DNA of 48,678 bases from Bacteroidales bacterium (lineage in GTDB: Bacteria; Bacteroidota; Bacteroidia; Bacteroidales; Prolixibacteraceae). The stretch spans positions 1 to 48,678 of the forward strand of contig JAAYAG010000125.1 in assembly GCA_012719495.1 (NCBI GenBank). The letters run 5' to 3'. Below, in pieces: positions 16,278-24,644 of this stretch. The position numbers and the translations under genes were made by a program. The number at the start of each line of letters is the position of its first letter. Position 1 is the stretch's first letter. Below the pieces are notes generated by a model. It ran no database searches. It saw only the letters and a program-made list of their open reading frames with translations, and was not told where the DNA came from.

Positions 16278-17711
16278 TTACTCCGGTAATATATTAACAA
16301 TCACTCGCTTATATCTTGAGAGGCTCGGAGTTCCTTTGTCACTTACTTTCAAAATAAAGTGAGCGGTTTCTTTTTTGTCGACCACAGGAGCAGTAACCCA
16401 AGCTTTATACATGTTTTCGGCAGAATCTATGGCAATCTTCTTTTTATAAGAACCGGCTTCGGGATAATTGAACCAAAGGTAACTGATGTTGTCGCCATCA
16501 GGGTCGTACGAACCAGAAGCGTTAAGGCTAAATCCTTGCCCCGATTTTACGGTAATTTCCTCATCAATAGCCAGTTTTGCAACCGGCGGGTGATTGGCTT
16601 CGCTGTAGGGTTTAATGCACCAGTCCATTCGGGCTGCAAAATCGTGCTGGAAATCTTCCCTCCACCGCCATAGGGAAACTTTATCCCCTGAATAGGAATT
16701 TGAACCAATCTTAACTGTTCGCCCGTGGTTGTTAAAAACGTGAGGGGTGTATTCATCGCTGGCATTGGTCCATATTTCGCGGGTTTCGGGTTCGGAAGGA
16801 ACTCCTGAAGTTCCCTTTTTCTGCTTAGAAAAATCGGGCTTATACTTTTCATATCTTCCTCCCCAACCGCCCCATTCGGGATGTTCTGGGTTATTTAATC
16901 CATTGTTTATGAGAGACAACCACGAGGGTGTGTCGCCTTCCATTCCATACGCTACGTCGGGGTAGTTTGTTCCCAAGGGGCCATGCCCTTGTTGAATGTT
17001 TTCAGCCAACCAGCTATTGCTCACAACATTGTTGTTTGCCCCTTCAAAATATTCGTTCATTGCAATCCATGTTGCATTTCCGTACTCATCGCCGGGGCTT
17101 ACAATGTAAAAAAGAGTTGGGAAGTTATTCCTGATCCAAATTCCGCTATCATCCTGATCTGAAATTGTATAAACTCGTAATTTCGAAATCAGTTTTTCAA
17201 CTTCTACTTTCGGTTTGGTTTGGTTGATCGTATAAAGAGCTTGCGCCAGAGTGTTCGATCCTCCCCAAACTGATATCCACAGTGGTCTTTCGTCGGGTTC
17301 TTCCAATATTTTTATGATCCACTCCGATCCTTCAGAGCTTTTTCCCTGACCTACACCTTGCATCCCGTAAATCGGAAGTCCCTGTTTTACTGTCGATAAC
17401 AACGATTCAGTACTTGGGAAGGCCGGATCGTGAAGCCGTAAATTGGGAAGTACGCTTCGGTAGGCTTCAATCACTTTTTTAATCGATTCCGGGTGTACAC
17501 TGGTTCTGAGCCAGCAGGACGTTGTGGCTATTAACCCTTTGATGTCTATATCGTTACTATAAAGCAAAAGCCGAATCATCGACTGTGTATCGTCGGGTTC
17601 ATTTTCAATATCGGTTAAAACGATTAGTCTGTTTTTGGAGTTATTCTCAGAAAAAACTGGCTTCACAAGCAGGACGAAGAGCATGGCTATAATAATGAAA
17701 ATATTTTTCAT
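16278..17711 (-). CDS. Secreted DUF1593 protein with Sde182-type C-terminal domain
   Basis: This 477-aa secreted protein has a signal peptide (residues 1-21). The DUF1593 domain follows, with a nucleoside-hydrolase-like fold and the metal-binding style motif DIENEPDD near residue 35, and extends to about 365. A C-terminal Ig-like domain (about 375-477, NASGSYDPDGDNISYLWF) resembles the Sde182 cellulose-binding-protein tail. These proteins occur in polysaccharide-degrading bacteria and are thought to act on sugars or nucleosides outside the cytoplasm. The substrate is unknown. It fits the saprophytic picture given by the GH10 xylanase elsewhere in the window. Confidence 0.8.
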   Translation of the reverse strand: MKNIFIIIAMLFVLLVKPVFSENNSKNRLIVLTDIENEPDDTQSMIRLLLYSNDIDIKGLIATTSCWLRTSVHPESIKKVIEAYRSVLPNLRLHDPAFPSTESLLSTVKQGLPIYGMQGVGQGKSSEGSEWIIKILEEPDERPLWISVWGGSNTLAQALYTINQTKPKVEVEKLISKLRVYTISDQDDSGIWIRNNFPTLFYIVSPGDEYGNATWIAMNEYFEGANNNVVSNSWLAENIQQGHGPLGTNYPDVAYGMEGDTPSWLSLINNGLNNPEHPEWGGWGGRYEKYKPDFSKQKKGTSGVPSEPETREIWTNASDEYTPHVFNNHGRTVKIGSNSYSGDKVSLWRWREDFQHDFAARMDWCIKPYSEANHPPVAKLAIDEEITVKSGQGFSLNASGSYDPDGDNISYLWFNYPEAGSYKKKIAIDSAENMYKAWVTAPVVDKKETAHFILKVSDKGTPSLSRYKRVIVNILPE

Positions 17712-17762
17712 AGCACTGTTTATTAGGTTGTTAGCAATATATCACTGATGTAATTTTCAGTA

Positions 17763-18470
17763 TTAAATTCGGTCGAGCTTTTTCAGGTATTTGCGCAAAT
17801 AGTATTTCAGTGGGTTTTTGTATTTCAGGCTTTTCCAGGGGCGGCTACTGTGGGGTAAATGGGTTACTGTTAGGTTTGTATCAATCAGGTTCTGAAAACC
17901 CAAAGTTCTCGATTTTTTTGATATCTGTACATCGAACCAATGCTTCTTTGGAGATAATGAATTAAAATCGAATGATTTGAGTAGATCGTAAGTAAGCAGG
18001 GTGCAACAAAAGCTAATTCTATGGCGGGTTTTTTTTAGTCCTTGCTGGGCTTGTTTAATGTGAAGATAAGGAAAGTTTATAATTCCATTTTCATCGGTCG
18101 TAAGGGCAGCTACAATTCCGCAATTATCAATAGTTTTGGCGTGATGCAAGAGTTGCTCGATGGTGTCGGGTTTCACATAAACATCCGATTCGACAATAAG
18201 AAGGTGTGAGCCAGATTGGAGGGCAATTTGCTGTGCATCAATTAATGTAAAACGGTAATTTGGTGAAGGGGAATCAGTAAAGTCTTCGATATTGATCAGT
18301 TCGTAACCTAAAATAGAACCATGTTCGAGCACGGTACGGCTCTCGGGCAAACTTCTATCGTTGTAAACACGGTACCGATAATTTTTTTTCGATTGACAAA
18401 CACGCGTAATGGCCTCGCTTGCAACAACAATCGAATCTTTTACAGGAGTTATAATCAGCAGGTTTTCCAA
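17763..18470 (-). CDS. Family-2-like glycosyltransferase
   Basis: This 235-aa protein has a GT-A type nucleotide-sugar-binding core. The N-terminal strand is LLIITPVKDS, and the DxD-like site is in LLIVESDVYVKPDTIEQLL. It lacks membrane segments. A longer frame runs back to 18539 inside rfbB, but the TTG at 18468-18470 begins just 2 bases after the rfbB stop and places the first beta strand at the N-terminus. It is therefore probably translated in coupling with rfbB. A role in adding a sugar to a surface glycan is likely; donor and acceptor cannot be read. Confidence 0.65.
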   Translation of the reverse strand: MENLLIITPVKDSIVVASEAITRVCQSKKNYRYRVYNDRSLPESRTVLEHGSILGYELINIEDFTDSPSPNYRFTLIDAQQIALQSGSHLLIVESDVYVKPDTIEQLLHHAKTIDNCGIVAALTTDENGIINFPYLHIKQAQQGLKKTRHRISFCCTLLTYDLLKSFDFNSLSPKKHWFDVQISKKSRTLGFQNLIDTNLTVTHLPHSSRPWKSLKYKNPLKYYLRKYLKKLDRI

Positions 18471-18472
18471 TG

Positions 18473-19525
18473 TTACCGTTGTGAATACATTTCTTCGTAA
18501 TACTTCTGATAGTCGCCCGAGGTAATTCTTTCCATCCAATCTTTATGGGCAAGGTACCAATCAACTGTTTTTTCAATTCCTTCTTCAAATTGAAGTGAGG
18601 GCTCCCAGTCTAAGCATTTTTTTATTTTAGTTGCATCAATAGCATACCGCAAATCGTGACCTGCACGATCTTTCACATACGTTATTAGTTTTTCTGAGGT
18701 GCCGTTTTCCCGGCCCAATTTGCGATCCATTATTTCACATATTTTTTTCACTATGTCGATATTGCGCCATTCGTTGTTTCCTCCGATGTTGTATGTCTCG
18801 CCAATTTCCCCTTTATTGAAAATGAGATCGATAGCAGAGGCATGGTCTTCAACATAAAGCCAATCGCGTACATTTAAGCCCTGACCGTATACCGGAAGGG
18901 GTTTATTGTTTTCTATGTTGTTAATTATTAGCGGAATGAGTTTTTCAGGGAATTGATTTGGCCCGTAATTGTTTGAACAGTTCGAAAGTACTACCGGCAA
19001 ACCATAGGTGTTGTGGTATGCCCTTACCAAGTGGTCTGAACTGGCTTTCGATGCAGAATAAGGGCTTTGCGGATCATAATGGGTTTCTTCGGTGAAAAAT
19101 CCTTCTTCTCCCAGCGAACCATATACTTCGTCGGTCGAGATATGGTAAAAACGTTTGCCTTCGTAATTTCCTTTCCAGATGTGGTTTGCGGCGTTCAATA
19201 AGTTAACTGTCCCGACGATATTAGTCAAAATGAATGACATAGGGTTTGTAATCGACCGGTCGACATGGCTTTCGGCGGCCAAATGGATCACTCCGTCGAA
19301 TTGGTGTTCTTCGAAAAGCTTGGTTATGAAGTCTCCGTCGGTGATGTCGCCTTTTACAAAAGTATAATTGCTGCAATCTTTTATGTCGGATAAGTTTTCG
19401 AGATTGCCAGCGTAGGTTAATGCATCGAGGTTAAATATCTGACTATCGGTATATTTTCTAACAAATCTGCGAACTACATGAGAACCAATGAATCCGGCGC
19501 CTCCGGTTATGATAATTTTTTTCAT
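18473..19525 (-). CDS. rfbB: dTDP-glucose 4,6-dehydratase
   Basis: RfbB turns dTDP-glucose into dTDP-4-keto-6-deoxyglucose, an early step of dTDP-rhamnose and other deoxysugar pathways. The 350-aa short-chain dehydrogenase has the NAD motif GGAGFIGSH (residues 8-16), HLAAESHVDRS, the catalytic STDEVYG segment, and the YSASKAS Tyr-Lys pair. No rfbA, rfbC or rfbD gene is adjacent, so the rest of the pathway must lie elsewhere. It is followed directly by the glycosyltransferase and preceded by a promoter at 19597-19604. Confidence 0.93.
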   Translation of the reverse strand: MKKIIITGGAGFIGSHVVRRFVRKYTDSQIFNLDALTYAGNLENLSDIKDCSNYTFVKGDITDGDFITKLFEEHQFDGVIHLAAESHVDRSITNPMSFILTNIVGTVNLLNAANHIWKGNYEGKRFYHISTDEVYGSLGEEGFFTEETHYDPQSPYSASKASSDHLVRAYHNTYGLPVVLSNCSNNYGPNQFPEKLIPLIINNIENNKPLPVYGQGLNVRDWLYVEDHASAIDLIFNKGEIGETYNIGGNNEWRNIDIVKKICEIMDRKLGRENGTSEKLITYVKDRAGHDLRYAIDATKIKKCLDWEPSLQFEEGIEKTVDWYLAHKDWMERITSGDYQKYYEEMYSQR

Positions 19526-19596
19526 CTTAATTACGTATAAATTTTACTTGCTGATAAGCTTAAACGGATGCAAATTGAATGTTGTATCTTTTAGTA

Positions 19597-19604
19597 CAAA
19601 AATA
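19597..19604 (-). promoter_or_regulatory. Promoter -7 box for rfbB
   Basis: TATTTTTG on the minus strand matches TAnnTTTG, with ATTG (one mismatch to TTTG) 19 bases upstream at 19624-19627. It lies about 70 bases before the rfbB start. Confidence 0.5.
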
Positions 19605-19722
19605 GGCATACCAATCTATTTTGCAATAAACATTTACTATGGAAAAAACTACCCCAGGAGCATTTTAGTATGGATACTGAAGGGACTTGATGCAAAAATG
19701 AATTTGGATATTGACTTTTCAG

Positions 19723-20685
19723 TTATTTGGACTCACGTTTCCCAAAGATTCGGATCATTTTTCTATCGAAATCTAGGGCTATTACAGTATCGCCAATTAC
19801 AGCAACTTCAGGAGCATGTCCATCTTCTACAAAAACATCGGGACCTGCAACTACAGATTCAAGTTCTCCTGTTCGACTATAGATTTTAATTCTCGTAAGC
19901 CCTTTTTCACTGGTGACAAACCGTCCATCGTTCATTAACGCAAAATGTGCCGGATTGCAACATCCGCAGAAACCATCAATGTTGTTCGATATTTTCTCCC
20001 AGGAATCGAGCAGATTTCCATTTTCATCGTAGTGTTGGAGCGAATGCATGCCAGTATTGGCGGCCCAAAGTTCATTCGATGCGCTAACGGCAACATCAAA
20101 ATAAGGACTTGGGATAACGAAACCATGCAGGTTTTTTGCACCGGAAATACCTTCTATCTCTCTTCCTTTCAGATTTTTGTCGTAGATGTAGATCTTGCGC
20201 TTTCCGGCATCAGCAATCACAATTTTTCCATTGAGAAAGGCTACCGAGGTGATGTAAGTGCTATCGGTAATCACATCTGATTCGAATGCTTTTTCGCCAT
20301 CGTGAGAATAGGCGGCAAACTTTTTTTCGTAGGCTACAACAACGAGATCACTGGTTACAGCTATAGCCCTAACAGGTTCGCTTACTGTAAAATCAGCAAG
20401 GATTTTGCCTTCCAGAGAAAGATTTTTCACGCTGTTATCTGCTGAAAACCAGATAGTATTATCGAAAGAAGTAAGGCTTCCATGCTGTTTCACAGTAATT
20501 TTCACCTGCCTAACCTCAGTGTGACTTATTAACGAATCGGGAACCGTTTTAAACTCTTCAACATTGTATTCATATGGATTCTGCTTGGCATTTTTGGGCT
20601 TATTCCCAATGTAATTCGTAGCAATAATTGCAACAATGAGAATGGCCAGAACCAACAAAAAATATTTTATCATTTTGTTTTGCAT
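19723..20685 (-). CDS. Membrane-anchored NHL-like propeller with CGCCNP motif
   Basis: This 320-aa protein has one N-terminal transmembrane anchor (about residues 5-25) and then short repeats of the NHL/SMP-30 type that form a beta-propeller outside the cytoplasm. A cysteine cluster, GFCGCCNPAHF (about residues 239-249), is the only unusual site and could bind a metal, a heme or an iron-sulfur centre or form disulfides. It is the last gene of a leftward operon with a PQQ-type propeller and two iron-sulfur proteins. This suggests participation in envelope redox chemistry rather than simple ligand binding. The function is unknown. Confidence 0.6.
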   Translation of the reverse strand: MQNKMIKYFLLVLAILIVAIIATNYIGNKPKNAKQNPYEYNVEEFKTVPDSLISHTEVRQVKITVKQHGSLTSFDNTIWFSADNSVKNLSLEGKILADFTVSEPVRAIAVTSDLVVVAYEKKFAAYSHDGEKAFESDVITDSTYITSVAFLNGKIVIADAGKRKIYIYDKNLKGREIEGISGAKNLHGFVIPSPYFDVAVSASNELWAANTGMHSLQHYDENGNLLDSWEKISNNIDGFCGCCNPAHFALMNDGRFVTSEKGLTRIKIYSRTGELESVVAGPDVFVEDGHAPEVAVIGDTVIALDFDRKMIRIFGKRESK

Positions 20686-20729
20686 AGTGCAGTTTTAATT
20701 GAATAAACAAATATTTTTTGAAAATGTTC

Positions 20730-22535
20730 CTAATTGCCAATGCAATACAAGTTTTCTGTACTCCGAATAAAAATGCATCCATTAGCAAACGAAGGGGTCG
20801 ACATAATTTTTTCACCCATTGGTATATCAGCAATTTTTGAAGCTTCGGCGGCTACTTTTCTAATATGAACAACTCCTTTTGTATCGCAAGCGAAGAGCTT
20901 GCCGTCGGCAACTACCGGACTTGAGTAGAAGCCTTCGCCAAAATCTTCTTCCCAATGTTTTGTTCCGCTTTTAGCGTCGTAACATGCCAGAACACCATAA
21001 CTTGTTGCAATAAAGAGCAATCCTTCAGAGACAACCGGACTGGCAACCTCGGGCAGATATTCATTGTTCTCCCATACTTTAGATCCGTTCGAAGGGTCAA
21101 TTGCTGCGAGGGTGGCGTATTCATTGGCAGCAAATACCAATCCGCTGCCAAATGCGGGCGAAGGCCCAACTTCACCCATCATACAATCGTTTTTCCAAAG
21201 CTCTTTCCCGGTTTCTACATCATAACCAGCTACTGTCGGCTCCGATGAAGTGATCACTTGCATTTTCCCACCGATTTCGGCCAATATTGGCGATGCCCAC
21301 GAAATGTGTGAAGTGCGCGGCGTTTCCCAAACCGAATTTCCGGTGTTGATATCGAGGGCCATGAGCTTGCGTTCTTTGTTGGTATCGAACTGTACAATGA
21401 CTTTGCCCTTCCAGTAAATAAGCGACGATGAGTGGCCGTAATGGTTGGCCGGAATTCCAAGGTTTTTTGCCCAAACACGGTTTCCCGTGAAGTTGCATGC
21501 CAGAATGTCGCCGGTGCCGAAAATGGCAACTACGATATTCCCGTCGGTCGTGACTGAAGGTGCTGCAAGCCCGGTATCGTCGGTGGTTTTGGGCGGTGTG
21601 GCAGGCGATCCGGCAATGTTGTTGGCCTGATGCTGCCAAAGCAGATTTCCCGTGTTGCGGTCGTAGCAGTAAAGCCAGCGTTCGGAAGCATCGGCACCCG
21701 AAAGGAAAAGTTTGTCGCCCCATATTACCGGAGAATTATATCCTTTCTTTGGAACTTTTACCTTCCATTTCAGGTTGGTTCCGGCAGCTATATCCCACGA
21801 AGAGGGGATATTTTTACTCGTCCAGACCCCGTTACCAAGTGGTCCACGGAAGCTATTTGATTGCTTTTTGATCTCAGACAAAGAAGGCGTTTGGGCGACT
21901 AAAGCTACTGGTGCAGCCACCGAATCGGCAGGCGTGTTTGCTGATGCCGATGTGGCCGCTGTATCTGCAGTAAGCGTATTGGAAGAGGAGGAGATATCGA
22001 CCACCTCAATGGCATCCTGCGTTGCAGTAGTACTATCCTGAACCGCAATCAATAAAGGATCGTAGTTGTTCAATTGATTTACCGATAAAAACGACGATCC
22101 TAACGCCAGCACAAATACCAACGCACCCAATCCTAAAATCCATATTGAAGAGAGCAAACGGGCCATATTTTGCGAAAGTTTTACTTCCGAAGGTTCTTCA
22201 ATTTTGCTGGTGGCGCTGAAATAGTAGCGCAGCGAGACCACAATGATAATAGCACCTAGCAAGAGCAGGATTCCCCCGGTTTCAATTTGCCACTTCGACG
22301 TGAAGTACGCCTTACGTGCCATGAGGTCGAAGGCTCGGATTTCTGACAGTAACTGTTCATTGTTGGGGTCGCTCTTCAGTCGCTCAACCAATGCCGTCAG
22401 GGTTTCACTCTCGATCGGGTCGTTGGTCGAAAGCTGGAAATAGTTGAACAGCATCAGTATGCTGATGAGTGCCGAAAAGATGCCTGCAATGATTGCGGCG
22501 TTTGTGGCAAGACGTATTTTAGTTGGTTTGTCCAT
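20730..22535 (-). CDS. Membrane protein with PQQ-like beta-propeller
   Basis: This 601-aa protein has transmembrane helices near residues 10-32, 85-106 and 128-150. An alanine/serine/threonine-rich linker follows (about 175-215), then a PQQ-type propeller from about 225 to the C-terminus with repeats such as GNLLWQHQ, GNRVWAKNL, GNSVWETPR, GKELWKND, GSKVWENN and GTKHWEED. The propeller would face the periplasm. True quinoprotein catalytic residues are not recognised. It lies 44 bases before the NHL-like gene, and the cassette with the DUF559 gene separates it from the iron-sulfur genes upstream. Element A ends only 17 bases before its start codon, so its expression may now depend on that element. 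Confidence 0.72.
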   Translation of the reverse strand: MDKPTKIRLATNAAIIAGIFSALISILMLFNYFQLSTNDPIESETLTALVERLKSDPNNEQLLSEIRAFDLMARKAYFTSKWQIETGGILLLLGAIIIVVSLRYYFSATSKIEEPSEVKLSQNMARLLSSIWILGLGALVFVLALGSSFLSVNQLNNYDPLLIAVQDSTTATQDAIEVVDISSSSNTLTADTAATSASANTPADSVAAPVALVAQTPSLSEIKKQSNSFRGPLGNGVWTSKNIPSSWDIAAGTNLKWKVKVPKKGYNSPVIWGDKLFLSGADASERWLYCYDRNTGNLLWQHQANNIAGSPATPPKTTDDTGLAAPSVTTDGNIVVAIFGTGDILACNFTGNRVWAKNLGIPANHYGHSSSLIYWKGKVIVQFDTNKERKLMALDINTGNSVWETPRTSHISWASPILAEIGGKMQVITSSEPTVAGYDVETGKELWKNDCMMGEVGPSPAFGSGLVFAANEYATLAAIDPSNGSKVWENNEYLPEVASPVVSEGLLFIATSYGVLACYDAKSGTKHWEEDFGEGFYSSPVVADGKLFACDTKGVVHIRKVAAEASKIADIPMGEKIMSTPSFANGCIFIRSTENLYCIGN

Positions 22536-22552
22536 GAATCATTTATCGTTTT

Positions 22553-22702
22553 ACCCACCCTAACCCCTCCAAAGAATGGAATAGGAACGTGAGTATGTTT
22601 CTTACAATCTTTTATTCAATATTCTATTTTTCACTATTCAAAGATTCCTTATTTCATGTTTGCAGAAACTGACTCCCCTCCATGGAGGGGTTTGGGGTGG
22701 GT
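22553..22702. repeat. Element A: 150-bp repeat with inverted terminal arms
   Basis: The left arm (ACCCACCCTAACCCCTCC, 22553-22570) is nearly the reverse complement of the right arm (22684-22702). A perfect 16-bp palindrome, CCCCTCCATGGAGGGG, lies at 22675-22690. Element B at 23091-23242 is a direct copy: CTTTTATTCAATATT (22609-22623) and TTTGCAGAAACTGACTCCCC (from 22659) recur in B with the same 50-base offset. The element ends one base before the stop codon of the DUF559 gene. Confidence 0.85.
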
Positions 22703-22703
22703 T

Positions 22704-23078
22704 TTATTCTGAACTTTTATGTTCCAATACCCAGTGTTCAATCTCCCGCAAAACATTGCTCATGTCTTTCTTTATATCGATATCTAAAAAGCGCAGGAAT
22801 TTGACTCCCAATGGTTCCAATTTCTCCTGTCTTTTCAAATCCTCTTCATATTTGCAATCGTGGCTATCGCCATCTATTTCAATGGCTAGGTTCAATTCCT
22901 TGCAATAAAAATCAACAATGAAATTATTAATTGGTCGTTGACGATCAAAATCTAATCCATGCATTTTCTTTCCGCTCAATTCATTCCACAGCAACACTTC
23001 CGAAAGCGTCATGTTCTGCCTTAGCTGTTTTGCCAAGGCTTTTAAGTTTGGATTGTATGGAATGATTTTTTGCTTCAT
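22704..23078 (-). CDS. DUF559 (Vsr/PD-(D/E)xK-like) nuclease bracketed by repeats
   Basis: This DUF559 protein of 124 aa is related in fold to very-short-patch-repair endonucleases. The probable catalytic core is D56 in FIVDFYC, then E67 and D69 in LAIEIDGDSH, with H73 nearby. Upstream reading to 23096 would start inside element B at a GTG, so the ATG at 23078 is chosen. Its stop lies one base from element A and its start 12 bases from element B. It therefore forms a compact element-gene-element cassette inserted in a redox operon and oriented with it. A role in moving or maintaining the repeats is possible; the sequence shows only the association. Confidence 0.82.
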   Translation of the reverse strand: MKQKIIPYNPNLKALAKQLRQNMTLSEVLLWNELSGKKMHGLDFDRQRPINNFIVDFYCKELNLAIEIDGDSHDCKYEEDLKRQEKLEPLGVKFLRFLDIDIKKDMSNVLREIEHWVLEHKSSE

Positions 23079-23090
23079 TGTTTCGTTTTT

Positions 23091-23242
23091 ACCCACCCCT
23101 AACCCCTCCGAGGAGGGGAATGAGGGCGTGCGTATTTGTAAGTTTCTACCTTTTATTCAATATTTTTTCAATCTCAATTTGATTTTCTATTCTTTCAAGT
23201 TTGCAGAAACTGACTCCCCTCCTTGGAGGGGCTGGGGGTGGG
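23091..23242. repeat. Element B: second copy of the ~150-bp inverted-ended repeat
   Basis: This is a direct copy of element A. Its left arm is ACCCACCCCTAACCCCTCC (23091-23109), inside a hairpin-forming CCCCTCCGAGGAGGGG (23103-23118). Its right end carries CCCCTCCTTGGAGGGG (23216-23231) continuing into a G-rich arm that ends GGGTGGGT. The shared internal blocks lie at 23150-23164 and from 23200. Divergence from A is mainly in the middle, as expected for an old or separately inserted copy. Confidence 0.85.
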
Positions 23243-23282
23243 TTTCCTATCGCCTTCTATTGTTTTCCCTTTTCAACCGCCT

Positions 23283-24629
23283 TCATTTCTTCACCGGGCA
23301 ATTCTTCATGCACCTTCCGCAACTATAACAACCTACCCGGTTGGGTTCGAAACTGTCGCGGCGGCGGGTGACGAACTGGTTCATCAGCATAATGCCAATG
23401 ACTAACCCGAGGAAACCTCCGAAAATCCAGCTTCCGGTGTAATATTTTGTCTGAACCAACTTGGCTTCAGTCACCAGTTGATCCATGGTTTTTTCTGATG
23501 CCAAGAAAGTTTGTATGTCGATATTGTTCTTGTCGTTTTTCAATTCGGGATGTTTAATCAGCATCTCGGCCATGTACACATCGGGGTGGGCTTTCGACAG
23601 GAAACCGTGTGCCTGGCTCATGGCAAATCCGCCGATGAAAATCCAAACCGGAATGAGAAGGGCATAAATGGTGAACCTCTTTTTATTTTCGGTTTTCTGC
23701 TCGGGTTTTAACTGTTCTGAAGGACGATCGATGGCATCGAACGGGCATGAATCCTGGCAAAGTTTGCACTGGATGCATTTCGCAGGCGTAATGCTCATGT
23801 GATATTTCGAGAAGCGCGAAGTCCAACCTAACAGTACCCCGTAGGGACAGAGAAACCGGCAGTAAGGACGCGCCACAAACAGTCCCATCAGCAGGAAGGC
23901 GATGCCCAGCACAATCATGCTGAACTCGGCGCTGCGACGGAAGATGCCTACAAACGGATCGTAACGACAAATAATGAATTCAGAGCCGGTGGCCGCCAAC
24001 AACACGGCTAATCCAAGGTAGATGTAAGGCAGAAATCCTAAAGACTTCCGTAACCAAACCGGAATCGAAATGGGTTTAATAATCACCAAATCCTGAATCA
24101 TCCCCAGCGGACAAGCTGCCGCACAAAACACTCTTCCGAAGAAAAGCGAAAAGATGAGTGGCAATACAAAAAAGAGGATGATAGGTATGGAGATGGCATA
24201 GGCCGAGTCGAACAGGGTTAGGGCAATATTCTGGATGGAACCTACGGAGCACACGCACCCTTCGCGATAAAAGCCAAAATAGGCCAGCGAGAAGATGCTG
24301 AGCCAAAGGATCCCTTTACGAGACCTTTTTTTGATAACAAACCATGCGGCCAGCGCCATTACCAAAACCAGTACTGAAACATCAACCCAGGCCATAAAAT
24401 CGGCACGAGGCTCGGGTGTGGTAGGCGATGGTTGGGTGTAGCCGGTTTCGAATTCAGGTTTCGGGAAGCGTTGCTGCTGGCCAAATGAGGATCCAGAAAT
24501 AACTAAAAAGAGACAAAGTGAAATCAGAACAACTACTAACTGTATGATCGTTATGCTTGATGTCCTTGTATCGTTGGTTTTTAGTGGAAAAAATATCCAA
24601 TTTCCTTTTTGATCTGTTTGTTGGCTCAT
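23283..24629 (-). CDS. NapH/NosR-like membrane polyferredoxin
   Basis: This 448-aa membrane protein has about seven helices. It carries the NapH/NosR-type cysteine sites FCAAACPLG and YCRFLCPYG at membrane edges, a soluble ferredoxin site CIQCKLCQDSCPFDAI, and a final C-terminal site CYSCGRCMKNCP. An additional REGCVCSVGS motif is characteristic of this subgroup. Such proteins pass electrons across the inner membrane between quinol or flavoproteins and iron-sulfur partners. It follows the Tat-type ferredoxin gene by 15 bases. The final [4Fe-4S] site is only three residues from the end, so the chain is complete. Confidence 0.8.
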   Translation of the reverse strand: MSQQTDQKGNWIFFPLKTNDTRTSSITIIQLVVVLISLCLFLVISGSSFGQQQRFPKPEFETGYTQPSPTTPEPRADFMAWVDVSVLVLVMALAAWFVIKKRSRKGILWLSIFSLAYFGFYREGCVCSVGSIQNIALTLFDSAYAISIPIILFFVLPLIFSLFFGRVFCAAACPLGMIQDLVIIKPISIPVWLRKSLGFLPYIYLGLAVLLAATGSEFIICRYDPFVGIFRRSAEFSMIVLGIAFLLMGLFVARPYCRFLCPYGVLLGWTSRFSKYHMSITPAKCIQCKLCQDSCPFDAIDRPSEQLKPEQKTENKKRFTIYALLIPVWIFIGGFAMSQAHGFLSKAHPDVYMAEMLIKHPELKNDKNNIDIQTFLASEKTMDQLVTEAKLVQTKYYTGSWIFGGFLGLVIGIMLMNQFVTRRRDSFEPNRVGCYSCGRCMKNCPVKK

Positions 24630-24644
24630 TTTGCTCTTCTATGG

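Noticed and set aside
20730-22535. PQQ-dependent dehydrogenase
   Set aside because: Only the propeller docking repeats are evident; catalytic residues and PQQ-binding cysteine pair are not recognised, and no PQQ synthesis genes are present.
22553-23242. Ordinary insertion sequence
   Set aside because: No transposase of a known family and no terminal structure of a known IS; the only gene is DUF559, so it is reported as a repeat-bounded cassette.
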